From Alloalcanivorax marinus (GTDB lineage: Bacteria > Pseudomonadota > Gammaproteobacteria > Pseudomonadales > Alcanivoracaceae), in NCBI RefSeq assembly GCF_016906305.1, contig NZ_JADDOL010000005.1, positions 1 through 64,000 on the forward strand: DNA of 64,000 nucleotides, in the 5' to 3' direction. Position 1 is the first letter of the stretch; the number at the start of each line of letters is the position of its first letter. Below the pieces are notes generated by a model. The model had not been told where the DNA came from. It was given only the letters and a program-made list of their open reading frames with translations, and searched no databases. Shown piece after piece: positions 48,076-59,756 of this stretch. A program made the translations under genes and the position numbers.

Positions 48076-48576
48076 TTACTGCGCCGGCTGAGACGGTGCC
48101 TCATCCGGGGCCGGGGATTCTAACTCAGCCGCCGGCACATCTAAAGCCTCATTTTGAGAATTCGCCGCGGCGGGCGCGTCACCGGATTCCATGGCCGGCA
48201 CGTCGCCGCTGGATTCCCCGGCCCCGGGCACGTCGCTGGACGGCGCGCCGTTGGCGGGCACATCACCGCCCTGCGGGTCCATGGCCGGCACGTCCTGCTC
48301 ATCCACCGATTCCAGCGCCGGCAGGATGCTGCCACCGCCGGAAATCTCCTGGCGCGCCATCCAGGCCAGGCCCAGGCTGGTGATGAAGAACACCACCGCC
48401 AGAATGGCCGTGGAACGGGTCAGGAAATTGGCGGAGCCGGCACTGCCGAACACGGTCTGCGAACCGCCACCACCAAAGGAGGCGCCGGCGTCGGCACCCT
48501 TGCCGTGCTGAATCAGGATCAGGCCGATAAGACCCAACGCCGCCAGCACGTGCACCACATGAAGCACAATATCCAT
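48076..48576 (-). CDS. secG: SecG translocase subunit with a long acidic repeat tail
   Basis: Small membrane subunit of SecYEG. The core is normal: segment 1 (about 4-22), LIQHGKGADAGASFGGGGSQTVFGSAGSANFLTRST in pieces typical of SecG, and segment 2 (about 55-75). E. coli SecG is 110 residues; this one is 166 because of a C-terminal tail with four to five DVPA units among Gly/Ser/Pro/Asp residues. Start at ATG 48576, 3 bp after the tpiA stop. Confidence 0.94.
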   Translation of the reverse strand: MDIVLHVVHVLAALGLIGLILIQHGKGADAGASFGGGGSQTVFGSAGSANFLTRSTAILAVVFFITSLGLAWMARQEISGGGSILPALESVDEQDVPAMDPQGGDVPANGAPSSDVPGAGESSGDVPAMESGDAPAAANSQNEALDVPAAELESPAPDEAPSQPAQ

Positions 48577-48578
48577 AA

Positions 48579-49328
48579 TCAACCTGCCGCCCGACAAATG
48601 GCGATAAATTCTTCTGCCTTCAGGGATGCCCCGCCAATCAGACCACCGTCGATGTCCGGCTGGGCAAACAGAGGGGCGGCATTATCCGCCTTTACACTGC
48701 CGCCGTAAAGGATACGCAGCCGCCCGGCGATGTCCGCGTCGCGATCCGCCACCGCCGCGCGCAGGCCGGCGTGCACCGCCTGGGCCTGTTCCGGCGTGGC
48801 GGTGAGGCCGGTACCAATGGCCCAGACCGGCTCATAGGCCAGCACCGCCCGCTCCAGGGCCTCCACGCCGGCAGCTTCCACCACCGCCATCAATTGCCGC
48901 ACCACCACCTGGTCGGTCTCTTCCGCTTCGCGCTGGCGCAGTGTCTCGCCCACGCACAGGATCGGCGTGAGCCCCGCTTCCCGGGCACGCAGAAACTTGC
49001 TCGCCACCTGATCGTCATCCTCGCCATACAGCTCGCGGCGCTCGGAATGGCCGACGATGGCGAAGCGGCAGCCGAACTCCAGCAGCATCTCCGCGGACAC
49101 TTCGCCGGTGAGGGCGCCGTCCGCACGGTCCGCCAGATTCTGGGCCCCCAGGGCCAGGCCGGAGCCGGACAGGGCCTCCGCCAGCGCCGGCAGATAGGGA
49201 TAGGGCGGGCACAACGCCACCTCCACGCCCTCCGGTTTCGCGTCCCGCAGCGCCCCGGCCAGTTCCCGCACCAGGGCCAGGCTGCCGTTCATTTTCCAGT
49301 TACCCGCCACCAGCGGTGTTCTTGTCAT
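48579..49328 (-). CDS. tpiA: triosephosphate isomerase
   Basis: Interconverts DHAP and glyceraldehyde-3-phosphate. 249 residues; N-terminal AGNWKMNGS with catalytic Lys, His in VGHSERR, Glu in AYEPVWAIGTG, and phosphate loop YGGSVKADN. Part of the leftward run folP-glmM-tpiA-secG. Confidence 0.98.
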   Translation of the reverse strand: MTRTPLVAGNWKMNGSLALVRELAGALRDAKPEGVEVALCPPYPYLPALAEALSGSGLALGAQNLADRADGALTGEVSAEMLLEFGCRFAIVGHSERRELYGEDDDQVASKFLRAREAGLTPILCVGETLRQREAEETDQVVVRQLMAVVEAAGVEALERAVLAYEPVWAIGTGLTATPEQAQAVHAGLRAAVADRDADIAGRLRILYGGSVKADNAAPLFAQPDIDGGLIGGASLKAEEFIAICRAAG

Positions 49329-49378
49329 TCCCGGTTTCCCCTTGATCCGCATCCGTGTCTTTCGCGGCGACGACCTCT

Positions 49379-50713
49379 TCAGGCGATCGCCGCCTCGACG
49401 GCCTTGGCCAGCCGCCGGCAAAGCCGCTCTACCTGCTCGCCGTCCTTACCTTCCACCATTACCCGCACCAGCGGCTCGGTGCCGGACGGGCGCAACAATA
49501 CGCGGCCGTTCTTGCCCAGCTCCCGCTCCACCGCGGCCAGCTCGTCGCGTAGATGAGCGTCATCCTGATAACCGTCGCGGCGGGCGCCGCGCACATTGAT
49601 CAGCGTCTGCGGCAGCAACGGCGCCTCCGCCGCCACCTCGCGCAGGGTGCGCTGTTCGCGGCGCAGCGCGTCCAGCACCTGCAGGGCGGCCACGGTGCCG
49701 TCGCCGGTGGAGGTGCGGTCCAGGCACACCAGGTGGCCGGAGTTTTCGCCGCCCAGCAGCCAGCCCCGGTCGTCGAGCTGCTCCATGACATAGCGGTCGC
49801 CGACCTTGGCGCGGGCGAACGGAATGTCCAGGGCGCCCAGCGCCAGCTCCAGGCCCAGGTTGGACATCAGCGTGCCGACCACGCCGCCGTCCAGGCGCCC
49901 CCGGCGGTGCCGGTCGCGGGCGATGATATAAAGCAGCTGGTCACCGTCCACCACCTGCCCCCGGTCGTCCACCATGATCAGCCGGTCGGCGTCGCCGTCC
50001 AGGGCCAGGCCCAGGTCCGCCTTTTCCTCCAGCACCCGCCGGCAAAGCGCGTCGGGCTTGGTGGAGCCGCATTCCCGGTTGATATTGAAACCGTCCGGCC
50101 GGTTGGCCATGGGCACCACGTCGGCGCCCAATTCCTCCAGCACATCCGGCGTGATGTGGTAGGCGGCGCCGTTGGCGGTGTCCACCACGATCTTGAGCCC
50201 GTGCAGGGCCAGGCCCGGCGCCGTGCTCTTGCAGAATTCGATATAGCGACCCCGGGCATCGTCGATGCGCCGCACCTTGCCGAGCCGGTCGGTGGCCACC
50301 ACCGAGATCGGCTCGTCGAGCATGCGCTCGATCTCCAGCTCGATCTGGTCGTTGAGTTTACGACCGTCGCCGCCAAAGAACTTGATGCCGTTGTCGGTGT
50401 AGGCGTTGTGGGAGGCGGAAATAACGATGCCCGCCTGGGCGTGCAGGGTACGGGTCAGGTAGGCGATGGCCGGCGTCGGCATCGGCCCCAGCAGACGCAC
50501 GTCCACACCGGCGGCGGAGATGCCGGCCTCCAGGGCGGACTCGAACATATAGCCGGAAATGCGCGTGTCCTTGCCGATCAGAATCTTGCTGCCGCCCCGG
50601 GCGGCCAGCACCCGGCCGGCGGCCCAGCCCAGCTTGAGCACGAAATCCGGGGTGATCGGCGGCTCGCCGACGGTACCGCGAATGCCATCGGTACCAAAAT
50701 ACTTGCGACTCAT
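49379..50713 (-). CDS. glmM: phosphoglucosamine mutase
   Basis: Converts glucosamine-6-P to glucosamine-1-P for UDP-GlcNAc. 444 residues; active serine in [16 protein letters not shown], metal loop DGDADRL, sugar-binding GGENSGH and phosphate-binding [12 protein letters not shown]. Lies after folP (66 bp), the usual ftsH-folP-glmM order. Confidence 0.98.
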   Translation of the reverse strand: MSRKYFGTDGIRGTVGEPPITPDFVLKLGWAAGRVLAARGGSKILIGKDTRISGYMFESALEAGISAAGVDVRLLGPMPTPAIAYLTRTLHAQAGIVISASHNAYTDNGIKFFGGDGRKLNDQIELEIERMLDEPISVVATDRLGKVRRIDDARGRYIEFCKSTAPGLALHGLKIVVDTANGAAYHITPDVLEELGADVVPMANRPDGFNINRECGSTKPDALCRRVLEEKADLGLALDGDADRLIMVDDRGQVVDGDQLLYIIARDRHRRGRLDGGVVGTLMSNLGLELALGALDIPFARAKVGDRYVMEQLDDRGWLLGGENSGHLVCLDRTSTGDGTVAALQVLDALRREQRTLREVAAEAPLLPQTLINVRGARRDGYQDDAHLRDELAAVERELGKNGRVLLRPSGTEPLVRVMVEGKDGEQVERLCRRLAKAVEAAIA

Positions 50714-50779
50714 CCATTGTCTCCTTTATGGGACGCCTCTATCGGGCCGTCCCGCGCCGCCAGGCCCGACCGGAGCCGG

Positions 50780-51634
50780 TCAGGGGCGGCGATTTTTGTG
50801 ATTGAGGACCGCGTGGGCGAAACGCACGCCATCCACCGTGGCCTTGACGTCGTGGGCGCGCACGATGCGCGCGCCGCGCTCCACGCACATCACCGCCGCC
50901 GCCAGGGAGCCGGGCAGGCGCTGGTCCACCGGACGGTCCAGCACCTTGCCGATCATGCCCTTGCGCGACAGGCCCACCAGAATCGGCAGATCCAGCGCCT
51001 TCAACTGTTCCAGTTCCGCCAGCAGCCGCAGGTTGTGGTCCACGGTCTTGGCGAACCCGAAGCCCGGGTCCACCAGCAGCCGCTCCCGGGGGATGCCGGC
51101 GGCCAGGCAGGCCGCCACCCGCTCGCGCAGAAAGGCCACCACCTCGACGGTGACATTCTCATAATGGGGATTATCCTGCATGTTGCCGGGCTCGCCGACC
51201 ATATGCATCACGCACACCGGCAGGCCGGTTCGCGCCGCCGCCTCCAGAGCGCCGGGGCGGCGCAGGGAACGCACGTCATTGATCAGCCCGGCGCCGACGG
51301 CGGCGGTCTCGCGAATCACCGCCGGCGTGCTGGTGTCCACCGACACCACCGCGCCCAGCTCCCGGGCCAGGGCCTCGACCACCGGCACCACCCGGTCCAG
51401 CTCCTCCTGCTCGGCCACCGGCTCGGCGCCCGGGCGGGTGGACTCGCCGCCCACGTCGATGATCGCCGCGCCCTCGTCCAGCAGCCGTCGCGCCTGACGC
51501 AGGGCGGCGTCCCGCGTGGTGTAGCGGCCGCCGTCGGAGAAGGAATCCGGGGTCACGTTCAGGACCCCCATAACGAGGGGCGCGGACAGGTTCAGTGTCC
51601 GCGCCCCACAGCTCAGGCTGGTTGTTTCGCTCAT
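50780..51634 (-). CDS. folP: dihydropteroate synthase
   Basis: Joins pABA with the pterin pyrophosphate made by FolK; the sulfonamide target. 284 residues with MGVLNVTPDSFSDGG, DVGGESTRPGA, NDV, and VGLSRKGMIG. The start is placed at ATG 51634, just 10 bp after ftsH; the frame is open upstream but only into ftsH. Confidence 0.97.
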   Translation of the reverse strand: MSETTSLSCGARTLNLSAPLVMGVLNVTPDSFSDGGRYTTRDAALRQARRLLDEGAAIIDVGGESTRPGAEPVAEQEELDRVVPVVEALARELGAVVSVDTSTPAVIRETAAVGAGLINDVRSLRRPGALEAAARTGLPVCVMHMVGEPGNMQDNPHYENVTVEVVAFLRERVAACLAAGIPRERLLVDPGFGFAKTVDHNLRLLAELEQLKALDLPILVGLSRKGMIGKVLDRPVDQRLPGSLAAAVMCVERGARIVRAHDVKATVDGVRFAHAVLNHKNRRP

Positions 51635-51644
51635 CGACCCGGAA

Positions 51645-53579
51645 TCAGTGCGTGTTCGCCGGTCCGCCGATGGCGTCGTCGCCGGGCTTGGCATCGCCGG
51701 CGGTGTCCTCGTCACGGGACGAGGAGGCACCGCTGCCCGGGCCCTGGTCGCGCCAGTCACGGGGCGGGCGCGGCTTGTGGCCGGCCATGATGTCGTTGAT
51801 CTGCTCGGCGTCGATGGTCTCGTACTGCATCAGCGCTTCCGCCATCAAGTCCAGTTTGTCCCGGTTTTCCTCCAGGATGGTCTTGGCCCGTGAGTAGCAG
51901 CTGTCGATGATGGCGCGCACTTCCCGATCGATCTCCTCGGAGGTCTGCTCGGACACGTGCTTGCGCTGGGACATCTGTTTGCCCAGGAACACCTCGCCCT
52001 CGTCTTCCTCGTAGGCGAGCGGCCCCATTTTTTCGCTCAGGCCCCACTTGGTGACCATGGCCCGGGCCATCTTGGTGGCCCGCTCGATGTCGTTGGAGGC
52101 ACCGGTGGTCACGCCGTCGAAGCCCAGGGTCATTTCTTCCGCCAGGCGGCCGCCGTACAGCGAGCAGATCGCCGATTCGATGGCGCGCTTGGACTGGGAA
52201 TACTTGTCCTCCTCGGGGAGGTACATGGTCACGCCCAGGGCACGGCCACGGGGAATGATGCTGACCTTGTAGACCGGGTCGTGATCCGGCACCAGCCGGC
52301 CGACAATGGCGTGGCCGGATTCGTGGTAGGCGGTGTTGAGCTTCTCTTTCTCGCTCATCACCATGGAGCGGCGTTCCGCACCCATCAGGATCTTGTCCTT
52401 GGCCTTCTCGAACTCCTCCATGCCCACCATGCGCTTGTTGGCGCGGGCGGCGAACAGGGCGGCCTCGTTGACCAGGTTGGCCAGATCGGCGCCGGAGAAA
52501 CCCGGAGTACCACGGGCGATCACGCTGGGATCCACGTCCTCGGCCACCGGCACCGGACGCATGTGCACCTTGAGCACCTGCTCGCGGCCACGGATGTCCG
52601 GCAGCGGCACCGTCACCTGACGGTCGAAGCGGCCCGGGCGCAGCAGCGCCGGGTCGAGCACGTCCGGACGGTTGGTGGCGGCGATCACGATGATGCCGTC
52701 GTTGGCGTCGAAGCCGTCCATTTCCACCAGCAGCTGGTTCAGGGTCTGCTCGCGCTCGTCGTGCCCGCCGCCGAGACCGGCGCCCCGGGAACGGCCCACC
52801 GCGTCGATCTCGTCGATAAAGATGATGCAGGGCGCGTGCTTCTTGGCCTGATCGAACATATCGCGCACGCGGGACGCGCCCACGCCGACGAACATTTCCA
52901 CGAAGTCGGAACCGGAAATGCTGAAGAACGGCACCTTGGCTTCGCCGGCGATGGCCTTGGCGAGCAGGGTTTTACCGGTACCCGGCGAGCCCACCATCAG
53001 CACGCCGCGGGGAATCTTGCCGCCCAGACGCTGGAATTTGGCCGGATCGCGCAGGAACTCCACCAGCTCCTGCACTTCTTCCTTGGCCTCTTCCACGCCG
53101 GCCACATCGGCGAAGGTGGTCTTGATCTGATCCTCGCCCATGAGACGGGCCTTGGACTTGCCAAAGGTCATCGGGCCACCGCCGCCCTTGCCGCCGCCCT
53201 GCATCTGCCGCATGAAGAAGATGAAGATCGCCAGGATCAGCAGAATCGGCAGCACCGACAGGAACAGCTGGGTCAGGAAACCCTGGCGCTCCGGCTCCTT
53301 GCCGGTGACCTGCACGTCGTTCTGGATCAGCGTGGGGATCAGGTTGGTGTCCATGGCCGGCGGCTTGACCGTTTCAAAGCGGCTGCCGTCCTTCATCTCC
53401 CCGGAAATGCGGGTGTCGCCGATGGTGACCTGGTCCACATTGCCACTCTCCACGTTATGGATGAACGAGGAGTAGTTCAGCATCTGCTGGGAAGGCTGCG
53501 GGTTGATGCTGGAGGCCACTACATAGAGCACCCCGGCAATCACCAGCCACAGCACGATATTCTTGGTCATGTCGTTCAA
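51645..53579 (-). CDS. ftsH: ATP-dependent zinc metalloprotease FtsH
   Basis: Membrane-anchored AAA+ protease for sigma-32, LpxC and membrane protein quality control. 644 residues: two membrane segments around a periplasmic domain, Walker A GSPGTGKT (most relatives have GPPGTGKT), Walker [13 protein letters not shown] region, and zinc site HESGH (commonly HEAGH). Both substitutions keep the required motif positions. TTG 53579 has GAGG 6 nt upstream and gives the MNDM start I recall from Pseudomonas; ATG 53570 is the alternative. Confidence 0.97.
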   Translation of the reverse strand: MNDMTKNIVLWLVIAGVLYVVASSINPQPSQQMLNYSSFIHNVESGNVDQVTIGDTRISGEMKDGSRFETVKPPAMDTNLIPTLIQNDVQVTGKEPERQGFLTQLFLSVLPILLILAIFIFFMRQMQGGGKGGGGPMTFGKSKARLMGEDQIKTTFADVAGVEEAKEEVQELVEFLRDPAKFQRLGGKIPRGVLMVGSPGTGKTLLAKAIAGEAKVPFFSISGSDFVEMFVGVGASRVRDMFDQAKKHAPCIIFIDEIDAVGRSRGAGLGGGHDEREQTLNQLLVEMDGFDANDGIIVIAATNRPDVLDPALLRPGRFDRQVTVPLPDIRGREQVLKVHMRPVPVAEDVDPSVIARGTPGFSGADLANLVNEAALFAARANKRMVGMEEFEKAKDKILMGAERRSMVMSEKEKLNTAYHESGHAIVGRLVPDHDPVYKVSIIPRGRALGVTMYLPEEDKYSQSKRAIESAICSLYGGRLAEEMTLGFDGVTTGASNDIERATKMARAMVTKWGLSEKMGPLAYEEDEGEVFLGKQMSQRKHVSEQTSEEIDREVRAIIDSCYSRAKTILEENRDKLDLMAEALMQYETIDAEQINDIMAGHKPRPPRDWRDQGPGSGASSSRDEDTAGDAKPGDDAIGGPANTH

Positions 53580-53636
53580 GGGAGACCTCGACTTACTGAG
53601 CGCGATAGCGCGTACTGACAGACTTGCAACTCTACA

Positions 53637-54254
53637 CTACTTCAGGTGTGACCCCAATTGGTACACCTCGGTGGAGCGCGGCCGGCTGGCCGCCGGTTTA
53701 CGGCTGACCACCTTCTTGAAGGCGCCCTGCAGGGAACGTCGATACTCGTCGAACCCCTCGCCCTGAAACACCTTGACCAGAAACTGGCCGCGCGGCTGCA
53801 ACACATTGACCGCCATATCCAGCGCCAGTTCGGCCAGATACATGGCCCGCGGCAGATCCACGGCCCGGTTACCACTCATATTGGGGGCCATGTCCGACAT
53901 TACAAGGTCGACCTTCTGCTCACCGAGCAATGCAATGATTTGCTCATACACCGCCTCCTCCCGGAAATCCCCCTGCACGAAGGTCACGTCCGGGACGGCG
54001 TCCATGGCCAGAATGTCACTGGCCACGATAGTGCCCCGTGAACCCACCAGCCGGGCGGCCACCTGGGACCAGCCGCCGGGGGCGGCGCCCAGGTCCAGCA
54101 CCCGCATGCCGGGCCGGAACAGCTTGTCCTTTTCGTGGATTTCCAGCAGCTTGAAACTGGCCCGGGAGCGGTACCCCTCCGCCTGCGCCTTCGCCACCCA
54201 GTGGTCGTCGAAGTGCTCGCGGAGCCAGCGCTGGCTGCTTTTTGATCGCGCCAT
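53637..54254 (-). CDS. rlmE: 23S rRNA 2'-O-ribose U2552 methyltransferase
   Basis: Heat-shock methyltransferase (RrmJ/FtsJ), 205 residues. SAM site [15 protein letters not shown], catalytic K-D-K-E tetrad carried by [24 protein letters not shown] and the final Glu region. Lies 57 bp before ftsH; the rlmE-ftsH pair is conserved. Divergent from yhbY. Confidence 0.97.
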   Translation of the reverse strand: MARSKSSQRWLREHFDDHWVAKAQAEGYRSRASFKLLEIHEKDKLFRPGMRVLDLGAAPGGWSQVAARLVGSRGTIVASDILAMDAVPDVTFVQGDFREEAVYEQIIALLGEQKVDLVMSDMAPNMSGNRAVDLPRAMYLAELALDMAVNVLQPRGQFLVKVFQGEGFDEYRRSLQGAFKKVVSRKPAASRPRSTEVYQLGSHLK

Positions 54255-54321
54255 CGGTCAGCGCCCCTCGCATCGGTGCGTTTCGGGGTCTAGAATAGCG
54301 CCCCCGTTTTTGGAGAAGATC

Positions 54322-54636
54322 ATGCCCCTGAGCCCGTTGGACAAGAAACGCCTGCGCCGTATCGGCCACCACCTCAAGCCGGTGCTGCTGTCCGGCGACA
54401 AGGGCCTCAGCGACACCTTCGTGGAAGAGCTTCAGGCGCGGCTGGAAGATCATGAACTGATCAAGGTGAAGATCAGCGCGCCCACCCGGGACGAGCGCGC
54501 CCGCATGATCGACGAACTGTGCGAGCGCAGCGGCGCCGAGCTGGTGCAGCGCATCGGCAATATCGCCCTGCTCTACCGCGCCGCCGCCAAACCCAATCCC
54601 AAGCTGTCCAATATCCTGCGCGCCCAGGATCAGTGA
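54322..54636 (+). CDS. yhbY: YhbY-family CRM-domain RNA-binding protein
   Basis: 104-residue single CRM domain associated with pre-50S particles. KRLRRIGHHLKPVLLSGDKGLSD, ELIKVKIS and the end GNIALLYRAA are typical. TGGAGA precedes the ATG. Only rightward gene between pcnB-panD/acs and the right edge; divergent from rlmE, convergent with greA. Confidence 0.95.
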   Translation: MPLSPLDKKRLRRIGHHLKPVLLSGDKGLSDTFVEELQARLEDHELIKVKISAPTRDERARMIDELCERSGAELVQRIGNIALLYRAAAKPNPKLSNILRAQDQ

Positions 54637-54651
54637 TTCACGGGGAGCGCC

Positions 54652-55128
54652 TCAGAGGTGCTCCACCTTGTCCACTTCGTATTCCTTGACGCCACCCGGC
54701 GTTTCGATCTGCACCACGTCGCCTTCCTCGCGGCCGATCAGGCCCCGGGCGATGGGTGAGTTGACGCTCAGTTTGCCGTTTTTGATGTCCGACTCGTCGT
54801 CACCGACGATCTGGTAGACCTTCTCTTCGTCGGTGTCCACGTCCAGGATGGTCACGGTGACCCCGAAAATCACCTTGCCGGTATTCTCCAGGCTGGTGAT
54901 GTCGATGATCTGGGCGTTGGAAAGCTTGCCCTCGATTTCCTGGATGCGCCCCTCACAGAACCCCTGCTGCTCACGGGCGGCATGGTATTCGGCGTTTTCC
55001 TTCAGATCGCCGTGCTCACGGGCTTCGGCGATGGCGGCGGAAATGCGTGGCCGCTCCACTTTCTTGAGCTGGTCGAGCTCCTTGCGCAGGGCATCGGCGC
55101 CGGCGACCGTCATGGGAACGCGTTGCAT
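54652..55128 (-). CDS. greA: transcript cleavage factor GreA
   Basis: Rescues backtracked RNA polymerase. 158 residues; N-terminal coiled coil with the tip acidic residues in [21 protein letters not shown], then the FKBP-like C-terminal domain ([16 protein letters not shown]). Follows carB by 67 bp, a space containing a strong GC hairpin without a U-run (55156-55179). Confidence 0.97.
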   Translation of the reverse strand: MQRVPMTVAGADALRKELDQLKKVERPRISAAIAEAREHGDLKENAEYHAAREQQGFCEGRIQEIEGKLSNAQIIDITSLENTGKVIFGVTVTILDVDTDEEKVYQIVGDDESDIKNGKLSVNSPIARGLIGREEGDVVQIETPGGVKEYEVDKVEHL

Positions 55129-55155
55129 ATGATGTAACCTCTTTCGTCATCCTTG

Positions 55156-55179
55156 GGGCCGCCCCGGAAGGGACGGCCC
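55156..55179 (-). other. intercistronic hairpin between carB and greA
   Basis: GGGCCGTCCC / GGGGCGGCCC on the minus strand with loop TTCC and no U-run. It may stabilise or partly separate carB and greA messages. Confidence 0.5.
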
Positions 55180-55195
55180 TCCGGGACAGCGACGG

Positions 55196-58100
55196 TTAGT
55201 GCATTTCGGCGTGCAGGTCCTGCAGACGACGGACCTGCGGCTCACCGCTGATGGCCATGGCCTGGCAGACCGCGTAGGCCGCGGTGATGGTAGTGGTGTA
55301 GAACACCTTGTGCTGCAGGGCGGAACGGCGGATGGCGAAGGAATCGCGAATCGCCTGCTTGCCCTCGGTGGTGTTCACGATCAGCTTCACCTCGTCGTTC
55401 TTGATCATATCGACGATGTGCGGCCGGCCTTCCAGCACCTTGTTCACCGGCTTCACCGCCAGCCCGGCCTCGGTCAGGTGGGCGGCGGTACCGCGGGTGG
55501 CCACCAGCTCGAAGCCCAGCTCGATCAGCGAGCGCGCCACTTCCACCGCCACCGCCTTGTCGGCGTCGCGCACGGAAATAAAGGCGGTGCCGCCCTCCGG
55601 CAGGCGCTCGCCGGCGCCCAGGGAGGCCTTGCCGAAGGCTTCGGCGAAGGTCGCGCCGACGCCCATCACCTCACCGGTGGATTTCATTTCCGGGCCGAGG
55701 ATCGGGTCCACCTTCGGGAACTTGGCGAACGGGAACACCGCTTCCTTGACGAAGTAATGGCGCGGCGCCACTTCCTCGGTGAAGCCCTGCTCGGCCAGCG
55801 AGGTGCCGGCCATGCAGCGGGCCGCCACCTTGGCCAGGGACACGCCGATGCATTTGGACACATAGGGGACCGTGCGCGAGGCGCGCGGGTTCACTTCCAG
55901 CACATAGACTTCGTCGCCCTTGACCGCGAACTGCACGTTCATCAGGCCGATCACGCCCAGCTCCAGGGCCATGGCGGCGGCCTGCTCGCGCATCACGTCC
56001 TGCACCGCCGCGTCCAGGGAATAGGGCGGCAGGGAACAGGCCGAGTCGCCGGAATGCACGCCGGCCTGCTCGATGTGCTGCATAATGCCGCCGATCACCA
56101 CCTGCTTGCCGTCGCAGATGGCGTCCACGTCCACCTCGATGGCGTCATCCAGGAAGCGGTCCAGCAGCACCGGCGAGTCGTTGGACACGCTCACCGCGTT
56201 GTTCATGTAGCTGCGCAGTTCCGCCTCGTTGTAGACGATCTCCATGGCGCGGCCACCGAGCACGTAGGAAGGCCGCACCACCAGCGGGTAGCCGATTTCC
56301 TCGGCCAGCTTGATGCCCTCGTCCATGGAGCGCGCGGTACGGTTGGGCGGCTGCTTGAGGCCGAGCTTGTTGACCATCTGCTGGAAGCGCTCGCGGTCCT
56401 CGGCCTCGTCGATGGCGTCCGGGCTGGTACCGATGATCGGCACGCCGAACGCCTGCAGGTCGCGAGCCAGTTTCAGCGGCGTCTGGCCGCCATACTGGAC
56501 AATCACGCCCTTGGGCTTTTCCTTATCGACGATGGCCAGCACGTCTTCCAGGGTGATCGGCTCGAAGTAGAGCCGGTCGGAAGTGTCGTAGTCGGTGGAC
56601 ACGGTTTCCGGGTTGCAGTTGACCATGATGGTCTCGTAGCCGTCGTCCTTCATGGCGAAGGCGGCGTGGACACAACAATAATCGAACTCGATGCCCTGGC
56701 CGATACGGTTCGGCCCGCCGCCGATCACCATGATCTTGTCACGGTCGGAGGGGTTCGACTCGCACTCTTCGTCGTAGCTGGAGTACATGTAAGCGGTGCT
56801 GGTGCCGAATTCCGCCGCGCAGGTGTCGACCCGCTTGAACACCGGCATCACGTCCAGTTCGCGGCGCTTGAGGCGCACGTCCACTTCCTTGACGCCCAGC
56901 AGCTGTGCCAGACGCGCGTCGGAAAAGCCCTTGCGCTTGAGCTGATAGAGCCGCGTTTTGCCGAGATCGCTGAAGGTCCCGGCGGCCACCGCCTTCTCTT
57001 CGTTGATCAGGTCGGCGATCTGCACCAGGAACCAGCGATCTATCTGGGTGATGTTGAACACGTCGTCGACGCTCATCCCGCTGCGGAAGGCGTCGCCGAC
57101 GATCCAGATCCGCTCCGGCCCGGGCGTGGACAGCAGTTGGGCAATGCGCTCGGCGGCGTCCGGCGCGTCCAGATCGATGTGCGGGTCGAAACCGACGGAA
57201 TCGGTTTCCAGGCCGCGCAGGGCCTTGTGCAGGGATTCCTGGAAGTTGCGGCCGATGGACATCACCTCGCCCACGGACTTCATCTGGGTGGTGAGCACCG
57301 GATCGGCGGCGGCGAACTTCTCGAAGTTGAAGCGCGGAATCTTGGTGACCACGTAATCGATGGACGGCTCGAAGGACGCCGGGGTGGCACCACCGGTGAT
57401 CTCGTTCTGCAGCTCGTCCAGGGTGTAGCCCACCGCCAGCTTGGCGGCCACCTTGGCGATCGGGAAGCCGGTGGCCTTGGAGGCCAGCGCCGAGGACCGC
57501 GATACCCGCGGGTTCATCTCGATCACCACCATGCGGCCGGTGTCCGGGCACATGCCGAACTGCACGTTGGAGCCGCCGGTTTCCACGCCGATTTCGCGCA
57601 GCACCGCCAGGGAAGCATCGCGCATCACCTGGTATTCCTTGTCGGTGAGCGTTTGCGCCGGGGCCACGGTAATGGAGTCACCGGTGTGCACGCCCATCGG
57701 GTCGAAGTTCTCGATGGCGCAGACGATGATGCAGTTGTCGTTCTTGTCGCGAACGACCTCCATCTCGTATTCCTTCCAGCCCAGCAGCGATTCGTCGATC
57801 AGCAGCTCATGGGTCGGCGAGAGATCGAAACCGCGGGTGCAGATTTCCTCGAACTCTTCCTTGTTGTACGCCACACCGCCGCCGGAGCCGCCCATGGTGA
57901 ACGACGGCCGGATGATCGAGGGAAAGCCCAGCTCGGCCTGGATTTCCCAGGCCTCGTCCATGGTGCGGGCCACCTTGGCGCGCGGGCACTCCAGGCCGAT
58001 GTTGCGCATCGCCTTGTCGAAGCGGTCGCGGTTCTCGGCCTTGTCGATGGTGTCCGCGTTGGCGCCGATCATCTCGACGCCGAATTTTTCGAGCACGCCA

Positions 58101-58414
58101 TGGCGTTCCAGATCCAGGGCGCAGTTGAGCGCGGTCTGGCCGCCCATGGTGGGCAGCAGCGCGTCCGGGCGCTCCTTCTCGATGATCTTGGCCACCGTCT
58201 CCCAGGTGATGGGCTCGATGTAGGTGGCGTCCGCCATGGCCGGGTCGGTCATGATGGTGGCCGGGTTGGAGTTCACCAGGATCACCCGGAAACCTTCCTC
58301 GCGCAGCGCCTTGCAGGCCTGGGCGCCGGAATAATCGAACTCGCAGGCCTGACCGATAACGATCGGGCCGGCGCCGATGATGAGGATGCTCTGTATGTCG
58401 GTTCTCTTGGGCAT
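55196..58414 (-). CDS. carB: carbamoyl-phosphate synthase large subunit
   Basis: Makes carbamoyl phosphate for pyrimidines and arginine. 1072 residues: two homologous ATP-grasp halves ([13 protein letters not shown] and [13 protein letters not shown] mark their starts), an oligomerisation part between, and a C-terminal MGS-like allosteric domain ([15 protein letters not shown]). Full length, no break. 31 bp after carA. Confidence 0.99.
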   Translation of the reverse strand: MPKRTDIQSILIIGAGPIVIGQACEFDYSGAQACKALREEGFRVILVNSNPATIMTDPAMADATYIEPITWETVAKIIEKERPDALLPTMGGQTALNCALDLERHGVLEKFGVEMIGANADTIDKAENRDRFDKAMRNIGLECPRAKVARTMDEAWEIQAELGFPSIIRPSFTMGGSGGGVAYNKEEFEEICTRGFDLSPTHELLIDESLLGWKEYEMEVVRDKNDNCIIVCAIENFDPMGVHTGDSITVAPAQTLTDKEYQVMRDASLAVLREIGVETGGSNVQFGMCPDTGRMVVIEMNPRVSRSSALASKATGFPIAKVAAKLAVGYTLDELQNEITGGATPASFEPSIDYVVTKIPRFNFEKFAAADPVLTTQMKSVGEVMSIGRNFQESLHKALRGLETDSVGFDPHIDLDAPDAAERIAQLLSTPGPERIWIVGDAFRSGMSVDDVFNITQIDRWFLVQIADLINEEKAVAAGTFSDLGKTRLYQLKRKGFSDARLAQLLGVKEVDVRLKRRELDVMPVFKRVDTCAAEFGTSTAYMYSSYDEECESNPSDRDKIMVIGGGPNRIGQGIEFDYCCVHAAFAMKDDGYETIMVNCNPETVSTDYDTSDRLYFEPITLEDVLAIVDKEKPKGVIVQYGGQTPLKLARDLQAFGVPIIGTSPDAIDEAEDRERFQQMVNKLGLKQPPNRTARSMDEGIKLAEEIGYPLVVRPSYVLGGRAMEIVYNEAELRSYMNNAVSVSNDSPVLLDRFLDDAIEVDVDAICDGKQVVIGGIMQHIEQAGVHSGDSACSLPPYSLDAAVQDVMREQAAAMALELGVIGLMNVQFAVKGDEVYVLEVNPRASRTVPYVSKCIGVSLAKVAARCMAGTSLAEQGFTEEVAPRHYFVKEAVFPFAKFPKVDPILGPEMKSTGEVMGVGATFAEAFGKASLGAGERLPEGGTAFISVRDADKAVAVEVARSLIELGFELVATRGTAAHLTEAGLAVKPVNKVLEGRPHIVDMIKNDEVKLIVNTTEGKQAIRDSFAIRRSALQHKVFYTTTITAAYAVCQAMAISGEPQVRRLQDLHAEMH

Positions 58415-58445
58415 AGGTGCTAACCGTCAGGCGTGAATTCGGTGT

Positions 58446-59582
58446 TCAGCGATCGGCCCCGTGGGCCTCCATCAGCTCGATGAAATGATCGAACAGCGGC
58501 GCGCAGTCGTGCGGGCCCGGGCTCGCTTCCGGGTGACCCTGGAAGCTGAAGGCCGGCTGGTCGGTGCGGTGAATCCCCTGCAGGGTGCCGTCGAACAGGG
58601 ACACATGGGTCACCTTGACGTTGTCCGGCAGGGTGTCGGCGTCCACCGCGAAACCGTGGTTCTGGCTGGTGATCATCACGGTGCCGTCGTCCAGGTTCTT
58701 GACCGGGTGGTTGGCGCCGTGGTGACCGTTCTTCATTTTCATGGTGCGCGCGCCGCTGGCCAGGCCGAGCAGCTGGTGCCCCAGGCAGATGCCGAAGGTG
58801 GGCAGGCCGCTGGCGACGATTTCGCGGATCGCGTCGATGGCGTAGTCGCAGGGCTCCGGGTCGCCGGGGCCGTTGGCCAGGAACACGCCGTCCGGCTGCA
58901 AGGCCAGCACCTCGGCGGCCGGGGTCTGCGCCGGCACCACGGTGAGGTCGCAGCCGCGATCGGCGAGCATGCGCAGAATATTGCGCTTGCAGCCGTAATC
59001 GTAGGCCACCACCTTGAAGCGCGGTTCACCGCCGGGGCGGTGCCCGGTGGCCCGTTCCCAGGTGCCCTCGGACCACTGGTAACGTTCCTTGACGCTCACT
59101 TCCCGGGCCAGGTCCATGCCTTTAAGACCGGGGAAGGCACGGGCGGCGGCCAGCGCTTTCTCCTCATCGATGTCCTCGCCGGCCAGGATGCAGCCGTTCT
59201 GCGCGCCCTTGTCGCGCAGAATGCGGGTCAGGCGGCGGGTATCGATGTCGGCGATGGCGACGATGCCGCGCTCCTTCAGGTAATCCGGCAGGGACTGCTG
59301 GGCCCGCCAGCTGCTTACCGTCAGGGTCAGATCGCGGATCACCAGGCCGGCGGCCCAGACGCGCGCGGACTCTTCGTCCTCCGGATTCACCCCGGTATTG
59401 CCGATATGCGGATAGGTCAGGGTCACGATCTGCTTGGCATAGGACGGATCGGTGAGAATTTCCTGATAGCCGGTCATGGCGGTGTTGAACACCACTTCAC
59501 CCACGGTTTCACCCGTGGCGCCAATGGCGACACCCCGAAAGAGACTACCGTCTTCCAGAGCAAGTATGGCGGGTACCGTCAA
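58446..59582 (-). CDS. carA: carbamoyl-phosphate synthase small subunit (glutaminase)
   Basis: Supplies ammonia from glutamine to CarB. 378 residues; nucleophile Cys in [13 protein letters not shown] and the His/Glu of [13 protein letters not shown] complete the class I amidotransferase triad. TTG start with AGGAGG 5 nt upstream. The leader carries a promoter and a terminator-like hairpin, so premature termination may control it. Confidence 0.98.
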   Translation of the reverse strand: MTVPAILALEDGSLFRGVAIGATGETVGEVVFNTAMTGYQEILTDPSYAKQIVTLTYPHIGNTGVNPEDEESARVWAAGLVIRDLTLTVSSWRAQQSLPDYLKERGIVAIADIDTRRLTRILRDKGAQNGCILAGEDIDEEKALAAARAFPGLKGMDLAREVSVKERYQWSEGTWERATGHRPGGEPRFKVVAYDYGCKRNILRMLADRGCDLTVVPAQTPAAEVLALQPDGVFLANGPGDPEPCDYAIDAIREIVASGLPTFGICLGHQLLGLASGARTMKMKNGHHGANHPVKNLDDGTVMITSQNHGFAVDADTLPDNVKVTHVSLFDGTLQGIHRTDQPAFSFQGHPEASPGPHDCAPLFDHFIELMEAHGADR

Positions 59583-59651
59583 CGCAACCTCCTGGCGGAT
59601 AGGGACTTGTGGAGATCGGTGGCGGGGGCCGGAACCCCTTGCGAGGTTCGC

Positions 59652-59681
59652 AAAAAAGCGAGATGGATTGCTCCACCTCGC
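59652..59681 (-). terminator. terminator or attenuator in the carA leader
   Basis: On the minus strand GCGAGGTGGA / TCCATCTCGC, one G-U pair, GNRA-type loop GCAA, followed by six T. It lies 70 bp before the carA start and downstream of the promoter at 59757-59785. A small TTGCGA / TCGCAA hairpin follows at 59639-59653. Confidence 0.8.
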
Positions 59682-59756
59682 TTTCAGGAAACGCGTTCTG
59701 AGGGAAAAACACCCGGTTTCACACGGCCACCCGCTCGCCCATCTTGGGCAGGCGGT

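Noticed and set aside
55199-58423. 1074-residue open frame on the plus strand opposite carB
   Set aside because: High-GC antisense shadow of carB, His/Gly/Val-rich and without any domain pattern. Similar long shadows lie opposite infB, ftsH, glmM-folP and dnaK.
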